A stretch of 5,724 bases of DNA from Cytophagales bacterium (GTDB lineage: Bacteria; Bacteroidota; Bacteroidia; Cytophagales; Cyclobacteriaceae): contig JAJCYK010000483.1 in NCBI GenBank assembly GCA_029262935.1, positions 1-5,724 on the forward strand, read 5' to 3'. The notes below the pieces were generated by a model that saw nothing but the letters and a program-made list of their open reading frames with translations, searched no databases and was not told the DNA's origin. The translations under genes were made by a program, and so were the position numbers. This document shows, piece after piece, positions 1 to 5,724 of the stretch (position 1 is the first letter of the stretch; every line of letters begins with the position of its first letter).

Positions 1-723
1 TCCATCCAAAACCTTCAACGATTGCACAAACCCCTCTCCCACTTCACCTAGGATGTTTTCCTGGGGTATTCGACAATTATCAAATATCATTTCTGTGGTT
101 TCTGAAGCTCGCATGCCCAGCTTATCCTCCTTCCTGCCTGCAGTAAATCCAGGAGTACCTCTTTCAATAACAAATGCTGTCATACCATGGTTGTCCCCAA
201 CATCCCCTGTTCGGGCAATAACCACCGCAAGGTCTCCTGATTTCCCATGTGTAATAAAGTTTTTAGCACCGTTCATAACCCAGTGTGATCCATCCTTTTC
301 GGCTACAGTACGCATGTTACCTGCATCAGATCCTGTATTGGGTTCAGTTAAACCCCAGGCACCAATCCATTCAGCGGTAGCCAGTTTTGGTAACCATTGG
401 GTTTTTTGATCTTCATTGCCAAATTGAAGTATATGCCCGGTACAGAGTGAATTATGGGCAGCCACAGATAATCCAATCGAGCCATCGATTTTAGAAATTT
501 CGGAAACCACAGTGACATACTCCAAATATCCAAATCCAGATCCCTGGTATGTTTGGGGCACTAATACCCCCATAAGTCCTAGTTCTCCAAGCTTTTTAAA
601 CAATGGCACGGGAAATTCCTGAGTCTCGTCCCATTTGCTTCGGTGAGGTACTATTTCCCGAGCTCCAAATTCCCGAATCATATCGGCAATCATTATTTGA
701 TTTTCGTTTGGTGTAAATTCCAT
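1..723 (-). CDS. Acyl-CoA dehydrogenase, N-terminal part (C-terminus beyond window)
   Basis: This is an FAD-dependent acyl-CoA dehydrogenase that catalyses alpha,beta-desaturation of acyl-CoA thioesters in fatty-acid or branched-chain amino-acid breakdown, in the cytoplasm. Reading leftward from the ATG at 723-721, 241 codons are open to the window edge without a stop. The N-terminal helical domain covers about residues 5-115 (REFGAREIVPHR at 17-28; GVLVPQTYQGSG at 52-63). The middle beta domain starts near 120 with the family signature GLTEPNTGSD at 124-133, then NGAKNFIT at 151-158 for flavin contact, and KLGMRASET at 201-209. The C-terminal domain, normally carrying the catalytic glutamate, lies outside, so activity and chain-length class cannot be judged. 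It is most like short-chain/butyryl-CoA-type enzymes by general look (inference). Family members are usually about 380 residues, so roughly 140 are missing. It is transcribed divergently from galE, with its own promoter and a possible operator in the 176-bp gap. Confidence 0.95.
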   Translation of the reverse strand, partial: MEFTPNENQIMIADMIREFGAREIVPHRSKWDETQEFPVPLFKKLGELGLMGVLVPQTYQGSGFGYLEYVTVVSEISKIDGSIGLSVAAHNSLCTGHILQFGNEDQKTQWLPKLATAEWIGAWGLTEPNTGSDAGNMRTVAEKDGSHWVMNGAKNFITHGKSGDLAVVIARTGDVGDNHGMTAFVIERGTPGFTAGRKEDKLGMRASETTEMIFDNCRIPQENILGEVGEGFVQSLKVLDG

Positions 724-764
724 TTCGGATAGTTTTACTTTAAGACGACGCTAAATTGAGGATA

Positions 765-796
765 CAAAATTAGTAAATTTGAAATCAATCCACAAA
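765..796 (-). promoter_or_regulatory. Bacteroidota-type promoter for the acyl-CoA dehydrogenase
   Basis: On the minus strand the sequence TTTG (796-793) is followed after 20 nt by TAATTTTG (772-765). This fits the Bacteroidota primary sigma factor pattern of a TTG-containing -33 box and a TAnnTTTG -7 box spaced about 17-23 nt. It predicts a start near 758-760 and an untranslated leader of about 35 nt before the ATG at 723. The match is seen in the sequence; promoter activity is inferred. Confidence 0.6.
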
Positions 797-811
797 CTAA
801 CATTCGTTAGT
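796..811. promoter_or_regulatory. Operator-like palindrome ACTAAC-N4-GTTAGT
   Basis: Perfect 6-bp arms ACTAAC (796-801) and GTTAGT (806-811) flank a 4-nt centre, ATTC. The dyad shares a base with the -33 box of the acyl-CoA dehydrogenase promoter, so a dimer bound here would touch the polymerase site. Size and symmetry resemble TetR-family operators, and such repressors commonly control fatty-acid and phenylacetate degradation genes. The regulator itself is not in the window, so the assignment is inference. Confidence 0.45.
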
Positions 812-843
812 AAGTAAATATATTTAAATCCTATCCAGAATTA

Positions 844-878
844 ACCAAATAGGACCTTATTACCTCTATATATTTGGT
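844..878. repeat. Inverted repeat ACCAAATA-N19-TATTTGGT
   Basis: Perfect 8-bp arms at 844-851 and 871-878 are separated by 19 nt, just upstream of galE. The right arm overlaps a candidate -7 box (869-876). It could be a two-site operator or a weak hairpin. In AT-rich sequence a chance origin is possible, and no regulator can be named. Confidence 0.35.
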
Positions 879-895
879 CATTTCAATTACCTTTG
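869..895 (+). promoter_or_regulatory. Candidate galE promoter: two alternative -7 boxes
   Basis: Two exact TAnnTTTG matches lie upstream of galE: TATATTTG at 869-876 and TACCTTTG at 888-895. The second ends only 4 nt before the ATG at 900, so initiation from it would give a leaderless or nearly leaderless mRNA. The first would give a leader of roughly 17-20 nt. Neither has a TTG at the usual 17-23 nt spacing upstream, so one may be activator-dependent or fortuitous. No Shine-Dalgarno sequence is visible between 877 and 899. Confidence 0.5.
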
Positions 896-899
896 CGGC

Positions 900-1934
900 A
901 TGTTGCATTCTAAAAAGGTACTGGTTACCGGCGGGGCTGGTTATATTGGTTCGCACACAGTAGTGGCTCTTTCTCAGGCCGGTTATGAACCAATAATACT
1001 TGACAACTTCTCGAATTCAAGCGCGACGGTAATCGCGGCTTTAGAGGACATTCTTGGTAAGCCGATAAAGTACTATCAAAAGGACTGTTGTGATATAAAG
1101 GCCGTTCGAGAAGTTTTCGTTAAGGAGAGTATCGACGGGATCATCCATTTTGCAGCAAGTAAGGCGGTGGGCGAATCCGTTGAAAAGCCCTTACAATATT
1201 ATGACAACAATATTAATTCTTTGTTGGTAATATTGAAATTGGTTAAGGAATTTGGAGTCAACCACCTGGTCTTTTCAAGCTCTTGCACCATATATGGGCA
1301 ACCCGAAAAGATACCGGTAACAGAAGAAACAGTATCTCAACCTGCTGCCTCACCTTATGGGAATACCAAAAAGATATGTGAGGACATATTAAAAGATGTA
1401 GTTGTCAGCAAAGCTGGTGTAAAAATAGTCTCCTTGCGTTATTTTAACCCAATTGGCGCTCACTCTTCTTCAAAAATCGGCGAATTGCCTATAGGCACCC
1501 CTGGTAATCTTATACCCTATTTGACTCAAGTTGCTGCGGGATTGAGGGATAAACTGACCGTCTTTGGCCACGACTATAATACTATAGATGGCACTTGCGT
1601 GAGAGATTACATACATGTCACGGATTTGTCGGATGCCCATGTTAAAGCTCTGCAGTTTTTGGAAAGGGATCAGACAACAGACCTTTATGATGTTTTTAAC
1701 TTAGGAACAGGTGCTGGTACTTCTGTGATGGAAATTATAAATTCCTTTGAGGGTATCACAGGCATAACACTAAACTATGCTTTGGGCGACCGGCGCCCGG
1801 GAGATATTGAGCAAATATACGCCAGTGTCGATAAGGCGCGTAGTGCATTGAGATGGCAAGCCTCTTTAGGCATTAATGAAGCTTTAATGGATGCCTGGAA
1901 TTGGCAAAAATCTTTAACAAATGGGTATGAATGA
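900..1934 (+). CDS. galE: UDP-glucose 4-epimerase GalE
   Basis: This cytoplasmic extended short-chain dehydrogenase (344 residues; family about 340) interconverts UDP-glucose and UDP-galactose through a transient 4-keto intermediate, supplying galactose for glycans or feeding the Leloir pathway. The Rossmann NAD motif GGAGYIG is at 11-17 and the catalytic Ser region SSSCTIYG at 126-133. The YxxxK pair is Y153/K157, followed by RYFNPIGAH at 180-188 and the nucleotide-binding RDYIHVTDL at 235-243. RRPGD at 298-302 precedes the substrate gate. By alignment from memory, residue I306 occupies the site of E. coli Tyr299 and human Cys307, so the pocket might be wider than in the strict E. coli enzyme (inference). 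The ATG at 900 is chosen because KKVLVTGG begins four residues in, as in the family. No ribosome binding site is visible. It is the first gene of galE-rmlB-rmlA, and its 3' end overlaps the rmlB start. Confidence 0.96.
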   Translation: MLHSKKVLVTGGAGYIGSHTVVALSQAGYEPIILDNFSNSSATVIAALEDILGKPIKYYQKDCCDIKAVREVFVKESIDGIIHFAASKAVGESVEKPLQYYDNNINSLLVILKLVKEFGVNHLVFSSSCTIYGQPEKIPVTEETVSQPAASPYGNTKKICEDILKDVVVSKAGVKIVSLRYFNPIGAHSSSKIGELPIGTPGNLIPYLTQVAAGLRDKLTVFGHDYNTIDGTCVRDYIHVTDLSDAHVKALQFLERDQTTDLYDVFNLGTGAGTSVMEIINSFEGITGITLNYALGDRRPGDIEQIYASVDKARSALRWQASLGINEALMDAWNWQKSLTNGYE

Positions 1935-2982
1935 GTCGTCTAAAATATTGATCACCGGTGGTGCAGGCTTTATTGGATCTCATGTTGTACGCCGATTCGT
2001 AGCAAAATATCCTAATTATAGAATTTACAATCTAGATAAGTTGTAATATGCTGGGAACTTGGAAAATTTAAAAGATGTAGAAAATTCCCCAAATTATACT
2101 TTCGTGAAGGGGGATATAGAAGATGTTGACTTTTTAAGCGCGCTTTTCCAAAGTCATCAATTTGAAGGTATTATTCATTTGGCAGCGGAATCCCATGTTG
2201 ATCGATCCATAACCAATCCTTTGGCTTTTATTCGAACCAATGTATTAGGGACAGTAAATCTTTTAGACGCCGCAGTTAAACATTGGAAGGGTAATACGCA
2301 GCGGTTTTATCACATTTCCACGGACGAAGTATTTGGTTCTATTGAAGAACCCGGCTTATTTACGGAAAATACTCCTTATGATCCCAAATCTCCTTATTCA
2401 GCCTCAAAAGCAAGTTCGGATCACTTTGTAAGAGCGTATCACAATACGTATGATTTGCCCATTCTTATTTCAAACTGCTCTAATAACTACGGTCCTTGCC
2501 AGTTTCCAGAGAAACTTGTTCCATTATGTATTAACAATATTAAAGAATCATCGCCGGTTCCGGTTTATGGTCAAGGTTTGAATATTCGAGACTGGCTGTA
2601 TGTTGAGGATCATGCCGCGGCAATTGACTTAATATACCATAAAGGACTAGTTGGAGAAACTTACAATATCGGTGGGGGTAGTCCATGCAAAAACATTGAT
2701 CTTGTGCGATCGATTTGTCGTATCATGGACGAAAAACTAAATCGACCTATAGGGCAATCCGAGAGCTTAATCACATTTGTAAAGGATCGTGCAGGGCATG
2801 ATTTAAGATATGCCATCGATTCTAAAAAAATTATCGAAGACCTCAAATGGCAAACGACAACCACGTTGGAAGAAGGGTTAAGAACAACCGTAGCATGGTA
2901 TTTGGAGAACGATAGCTGGTTGGACCATGTTACTTCAGGTCATTACAAAAATTACTATCACCTACAGTACAACAAAAGATAA
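1927..2982 (+). pseudogene. rmlB: dTDP-glucose 4,6-dehydratase RmlB, interrupted by an in-frame stop at codon 40
   Basis: RmlB converts dTDP-glucose to dTDP-4-keto-6-deoxyglucose, the second step toward dTDP-rhamnose and other deoxysugars. From the ATG at 1927 the frame encodes KILITGGAGFIGSH (6-19) and NLDKL (35-39), then TAA at 2044-2046. Translation then continues as YAGNLENL, exactly where the family reads LTYAGNLENL. All later motifs are intact: the TDE catalytic triplet at 132-134, YxxxK at Y157/K161, SNNYGP at 185-190, RDWLYVEDH near 221-229 and a DRAGHD segment at about 287-292. Total length, 351 codons before the terminal TAA, is normal, with only one lesion. An upstream in-frame ATG at 1921 is also possible; either start lies inside galE (8 or 14 bp overlap), suggesting coupling. 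An open frame from TTG at 2059 would lack the NAD-binding loop and is unlikely to be active. It could be a recent pseudogene, a sequencing error, or a rare readthrough case. Confidence 0.88.
2044..2046 (+). other. In-frame TAA nonsense codon inside rmlB
   Basis: The codon falls between LDKL and YAGN of RmlB. Thr is usual here, and ACN to TAA needs two base changes, but Ser TCA would need only one. Four genes in the window end with TAA (rmlB itself, rmlA, the M28 protein, cysS), so reassignment of TAA as sense is not supported. Confidence 0.9.
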
Positions 2983-2992
2983 TTATAATTTA

Positions 2993-3853
2993 ATGAAAGG
3001 AATTATTTTAGCGGGAGGTACAGGGTCAAGACTACACCCATTAACATTAGCTATTAGTAAGCAGCTAATGCCTGTTTACAATAAACCCATGATTTACTAT
3101 CCTCTATGGGTGCTAATGATGTCCGGCATTCGCGAAATATTGATCATTTCCACTCCTGATGACCTTCCGGCATTCAAAAAGCTTTTAGGTGATGGAAAAC
3201 AGTTAGGATGTGATTTTCAATACCAGGTACAACCTGAACCCAACGGATTGGCCCAAGCCTTTGTATTGGGGGCTGATTTTATTGGTGAGGACAAAGTCGC
3301 CTTAATATTGGGTGATAATGTGTTTTATGGAAGCGGGTTGAGGACGTTGTTGCAGCAAAACATTGATCCAGAAGGTGGAGTGGTGTTTGCCTACCATGTC
3401 CAAGACCCCAATCGGTATGGAGTGATTGAATTTGATGATAATAAACAGGCTTTGTCTATCGAAGAGAAGCCAGAAAAACCAAAAAGCAACTATGCCGTTC
3501 CGGGCCTGTATTTTTATGATAACAATGTAATTTCGATCGCCAAAGGCCTAACCCCTAGTGCCCGTGGAGAGTATGAGATTACGGACATTAATCAGTACTA
3601 CTTAAAACAAGGTAAATTAAAAGTTGGCATCCTGGACCGTGGTACTGCTTGGCTAGATACGGGTACCATTCCGTCTTTGATGCAAGCAGGTCAGTTTGTT
3701 CAAGCCATTGAAGAAAGGCAAGGGCTAAAAGTAGGCTGTATAGAAGAGGAGGCTTATCGCCAGGGATATATTTCAGCAGCGGAGCTTAAGGCAATCGCAG
3801 AGCCACTGAGGAAAAGCGAATACGGGCAATATCTTTTAGGTTTATTGGGCTAA
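2993..3853 (+). CDS. rmlA: Glucose-1-phosphate thymidylyltransferase RmlA
   Basis: RmlA joins dTTP and glucose-1-phosphate to give dTDP-glucose and pyrophosphate, the entry step of dTDP-deoxysugar synthesis, in the cytoplasm. The nucleotidyltransferase motif [13 protein letters not shown] spans 6-18, followed by [11 protein letters not shown] at 23-33. GDN at 107-109 gives the metal ligand D108. EEKPEKPKS at 157-165 is the sugar-binding loop, GEYEITD is at 192-198, and [10 protein letters not shown] at 216-225 holds the second metal Asp (D222). The 286-residue length matches the short bacterial RmlA type. I chose the ATG at 2993 rather than an in-frame ATG at 2927, because the family begins MKGIILAGG and the earlier start would add 22 unrelated residues and overlap rmlB by 56 bp. 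The gap to the rmlB stop is 10 nt, so it is co-transcribed and may suffer polarity from the rmlB stop. Its 3' end overlaps the convergent M28 gene by 12 bp. Confidence 0.96.
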   Translation: MKGIILAGGTGSRLHPLTLAISKQLMPVYNKPMIYYPLWVLMMSGIREILIISTPDDLPAFKKLLGDGKQLGCDFQYQVQPEPNGLAQAFVLGADFIGEDKVALILGDNVFYGSGLRTLLQQNIDPEGGVVFAYHVQDPNRYGVIEFDDNKQALSIEEKPEKPKSNYAVPGLYFYDNNVISIAKGLTPSARGEYEITDINQYYLKQGKLKVGILDRGTAWLDTGTIPSLMQAGQFVQAIEERQGLKVGCIEEEAYRQGYISAAELKAIAEPLRKSEYGQYLLGLLG

Positions 3854-4837
3854 TTGGGCAGATTCTTGGTAAAGCAAAGCCACTACAGTACTGCCTACAG
3901 CTCTCAACGTTTCCTTATCTATGACTTCCATGTTATCAGATGGCCTATGATGAAAATGTTTAAAAAAGTCCTCCTGTGATCCATTATCAGGTTTGGTATC
4001 TATGATATCAATCATAGGTATTTTGGCATTTACATTTACATAGTAGTGGTCGTCTTCTACAGCACCCGCTTTCTGATATAAAAAGAAACGGCTATAGCCC
4101 AATTGATGGGCTTGGTTCCAGACCTTTTCCAATATCTTAGGGGCATATTGATTGGAATAATACTCATGGCAAAAAGTGGCGTTTTTTGCACCAACCATAT
4201 CTAGTAGAATTCCGTAATACGCAGAATAATTGGCCTGATGTTTATTGGTAGTCCAATGCTTGGAACCAAGACACCAATCCAATCCGAGGTTACCTTGGTC
4301 CTCAGCGTCAAAAAAGATGATGTCTACTCCCAAGGGTATAGGGCTTTGGGCTAGCAATCGAGCCACCTCTAATAAAACTCCCACCCCACTACCTCCATCA
4401 TTGGCACCGTCGAACGGCAAATCAGGATTTTCAGAAAACTTATCCGCTTTTAATCGAGTATCCCAGTGTGCAGCTAGCAGGATCCTTCGTGTTGCTTGAG
4501 GATTAAACTGGGCAATTATGTTTTGGAACTTATAAACCTCGCCGGTATTGCTGTTTCTTGCTTCAAATTCCTGCCTTGATAAGTGGTTGGTGTATTCGGC
4601 CAATTTGTTGTATATAAAATTCGCACATGAATCATGAGCGGCGCTGTTAGGCACTCTCGGTCCAAAATCCACTTGAGCTTGAATATAATCATAGGCAGAA
4701 TCGGCATTGAAAGTCGGCGTCTCTACCGCAACAAGTACCGGTGGTGGCCCTTCTTTCTCGTCAGTGGTCGTACTATCACAAGATTGATAAAATATAACCC
4801 CTATTACAGCTAAGTATAATGCCCAATTATTCCTCAT
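3842..4837 (-). CDS. Predicted lipoprotein, M28-family glutaminyl-peptide cyclotransferase-like enzyme
   Basis: This 331-residue zinc enzyme is probably exported. Residues 5-19 are hydrophobic and end at C20 (YQSC), a loose lipobox, so it is likely a membrane-anchored periplasmic lipoprotein. M28 metal and catalytic positions are all present: H124/D126 (AAHWDTR), D147 (GANDGGSG), E179-D180 (FFDAEDQG), D213 (LLDMVGA) and H297. Several stretches match animal-type glutaminyl cyclase rather than a plain aminopeptidase: LGSKHW at 190-195, [12 protein letters not shown] at 211-222, EDDH at 261-264 followed by IPMIDII, and HRPSDN at 297-302. By recalled alignment, human QC E201, D248 and D305 correspond to E179, D213 and D263, and zinc ligands D159, E202, H330 to D147, D180, H297. 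Such enzymes turn N-terminal Gln into pyroglutamate on exported proteins. Its start overlaps the cysS stop by 11 bp, implying one mRNA with coupled translation. An aminopeptidase role cannot be excluded. Confidence 0.87.
   Translation of the reverse strand: MRNNWALYLAVIGVIFYQSCDSTTTDEKEGPPPVLVAVETPTFNADSAYDYIQAQVDFGPRVPNSAAHDSCANFIYNKLAEYTNHLSRQEFEARNSNTGEVYKFQNIIAQFNPQATRRILLAAHWDTRLKADKFSENPDLPFDGANDGGSGVGVLLEVARLLAQSPIPLGVDIIFFDAEDQGNLGLDWCLGSKHWTTNKHQANYSAYYGILLDMVGAKNATFCHEYYSNQYAPKILEKVWNQAHQLGYSRFFLYQKAGAVEDDHYYVNVNAKIPMIDIIDTKPDNGSQEDFFKHFHHRPSDNMEVIDKETLRAVGSTVVALLYQESAQLAQ
3844..3861. repeat. Tandem 9-bp near-repeat at the rmlA/M28 gene junction
   Basis: ATTGGGCTA (3844-3852) is followed directly by ATTGGGCAG (3853-3861), with seven identical leading bases. 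It spans the rmlA stop and encodes the repetitive AQLAQ tail of the convergent M28 protein. It may be a small duplication; chance is also plausible. No terminator hairpin is seen here. Confidence 0.4.
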
Positions 4838-5724
4838 ACGCCCAATCTACTCCATTTTTCATATCCTTTAGCGCTATGCCGTAAGATTTTAACTTTTCAC
4901 GAATCTCATCAACTTTATCATAATTGCGGGCATCTTTTGCCTCTTTGTAGCTGGATAAGATCATTTCTAACATGCCATCTTGCGCACCCAAAGGTTCTTC
5001 ATCTAAACCTAAAACCTGTACTACGAATACTTGGTAAGTCTCCAGCATCTTATTGAACAACTCTTCTCCTAAAGCGCTAGTGGACAAGCTTTGAGTGTAA
5101 ATGGAGTTTATCTTCTTCAAGATATTAAATAATTGGGCGATGCACTGAGCAGTATTAAAATCATCATTCATCGCATGATAGCAATTATCGCAGAATTTAG
5201 AGACTTGTTCTTGCAGCTTTTCATCAACTTCGCCTTGTTCCTTTTGAAAACTCAATTGACGAGCAATTCGCAATCCATTAATTAACTTTTTGTAACCTTT
5301 GGATGCCGCCAACACCGCCTCGTTTGAGAAATCCAAAGTGCTTCGGTAATGCGTTTGTAACATAAAGAAGCGAACGGTCATCGGGCTATATCCCCGATCC
5401 AGTAGCGAATGCTCTCCCGAAAACAGTTCCTCTGGAAGAAAAGAGTTTCCCGTCGATTTGCTCATTTTCTGGCCGTTGATTGTAAGCATGTTGCCATGCA
5501 GCCAATACTTTGCCGGATTTTTGCCAAATCCGGCTACACTTTGAGCAATCTCACATTCATGGTGTGGGAATTTAAGATCCATTCCTCCGCCGTGGATGTC
5601 AAACTGATCTCCAAGATATTTTGTGCTCATGGAAGAACATTCCAGGTGCCAGCCGGGGAAGCCATCGCTCCAAGGGCTAGGCCAACGCATGATGTGTTTG
5701 GGCATGGCTTTTTTCCAGAGCGCA
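4827..5724 (-). CDS. cysS: Cysteinyl-tRNA synthetase, C-terminal part (N-terminus beyond window)
   Basis: This is the class Ia aminoacyl-tRNA synthetase that charges tRNA-Cys. The frame is open through the right edge; ALWKKA precedes the internal Met at 5705, matching the family's ALWK segment, so that Met is not the start. About 298 residues are visible. Counting from that internal Met, GWHLECS at 18-24 supplies a zinc cysteine, and HGGGMDLKFPHHECEIAQS at 38-56 supplies the zinc His and Glu. KMSKS at 80-84 is the ATP-binding signature. A DALR-type helical anticodon domain follows (about 115-230), then the usual C-terminal KEAKDARNYDKVDEIREKL stretch (about 255-273). The N-terminal HIGH motif and first zinc Cys lie outside; family members are usually about 460-500 residues. 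The TAA stop overlaps the ATG of the downstream M28 gene by 11 bp. Nothing unusual is seen in the visible part. Confidence 0.97.
   Translation of the reverse strand, partial: ALWKKAMPKHIMRWPSPWSDGFPGWHLECSSMSTKYLGDQFDIHGGGMDLKFPHHECEIAQSVAGFGKNPAKYWLHGNMLTINGQKMSKSTGNSFLPEELFSGEHSLLDRGYSPMTVRFFMLQTHYRSTLDFSNEAVLAASKGYKKLINGLRIARQLSFQKEQGEVDEKLQEQVSKFCDNCYHAMNDDFNTAQCIAQLFNILKKINSIYTQSLSTSALGEELFNKMLETYQVFVVQVLGLDEEPLGAQDGMLEMILSSYKEAKDARNYDKVDEIREKLKSYGIALKDMKNGVDWAYEE

Noticed and set aside
53..409. 118-codon open frame on the plus strand
   Set aside because: It lies opposite the acyl-CoA dehydrogenase, whose frame carries clear family motifs; its own translation resembles nothing and is an antisense shadow.
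348..533. 61-codon minus-strand open frame
   Set aside because: It is a shifted frame inside the acyl-CoA dehydrogenase gene and has no motif of its own.
829..854. Short inverted repeat TCCTAT-N14-ATAGGA
   Set aside because: Only 6-bp arms with a long loop in AT-rich sequence; overlaps the better 844-878 repeat and is likely chance.
2044..2046. Programmed recoding or alternative genetic code at the rmlB TAA
   Set aside because: TAA is the natural terminator of four genes in the window, and no frameshift or special recoding structure was recognised around it.
2661..2864. 67-codon minus-strand open frame within rmlB
   Set aside because: Antisense to conserved RmlB coding sequence, with no family resemblance.
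2059..2982. Independent rmlB gene starting at TTG 2059
   Set aside because: The TTG corresponds to an internal Leu of the family's GNLENL segment; the upstream frame encodes the missing NAD-binding part, so this is the downstream half of a broken gene.
2927..2992. Extended N-terminus of RmlA from ATG 2927
   Set aside because: The extra 22 residues are the rmlB 3' end read in another frame; the family starts at MKGIILAGG (2993).
4245..4499. 84-codon plus-strand open frame
   Set aside because: Antisense to the metal-binding core of the M28 gene; no supporting signal.
4516..4707. 63-codon minus-strand open frame
   Set aside because: Alternate frame of the M28 gene N-terminal region without motifs.

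Overview
The window looks like a chromosomal stretch from a member of the Bacteroidota. The evidence is moderate to low GC, promoter boxes of the TAnnTTTG type, almost no Shine-Dalgarno sequences, tight gene overlaps, and a lipoprotein M28 enzyme that resembles animal-type glutaminyl cyclases. The genus cannot be determined from the sequence.

Layout: (1) Positions 1-723, minus strand, hold the N-terminal 241 residues of an acyl-CoA dehydrogenase that runs off the left edge. (2) Positions 724-899 are a divergent control region. It contains a good minus-strand promoter for the dehydrogenase with a 16-bp operator-like palindrome touching its -33 element, two candidate -7 boxes for the plus strand, and an 8-bp-arm inverted repeat overlapping one of them. 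(3) Positions 900-3853, plus strand, form a sugar-nucleotide cluster: galE (UDP-glucose 4-epimerase), rmlB (dTDP-glucose 4,6-dehydratase) and rmlA (glucose-1-phosphate thymidylyltransferase). GalE and RmlA look intact. rmlB carries an in-frame TAA at codon 40, just after its NAD-binding glycine motif, but is otherwise full length. (4) Positions 3842-5724, minus strand, hold a second operon read toward the left: cysteinyl-tRNA synthetase (5' end outside the window) followed by a predicted lipoprotein of the M28/glutaminyl-cyclase family. The two overlap by 11 bp, and the cyclase gene overlaps the end of rmlA tail to tail by 12 bp.

How the genes work together: GalE interconverts UDP-glucose and UDP-galactose. 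RmlA and RmlB would give dTDP-glucose and then dTDP-4-keto-6-deoxyglucose for surface polysaccharide or O-antigen sugars. rmlC and rmlD are not here, so dTDP-rhamnose synthesis, if it occurs, needs genes elsewhere. The cysS/cyclase and acyl-CoA dehydrogenase units have no obvious functional link to the sugar genes.

I see no mobile element, CRISPR array, RNA gene or clearly new multi-gene system. The points most worth a second look are the nonsense codon in rmlB, the mammalian-type glutaminyl cyclase features of the M28 protein, and the control elements packed into the 176-bp divergent region.
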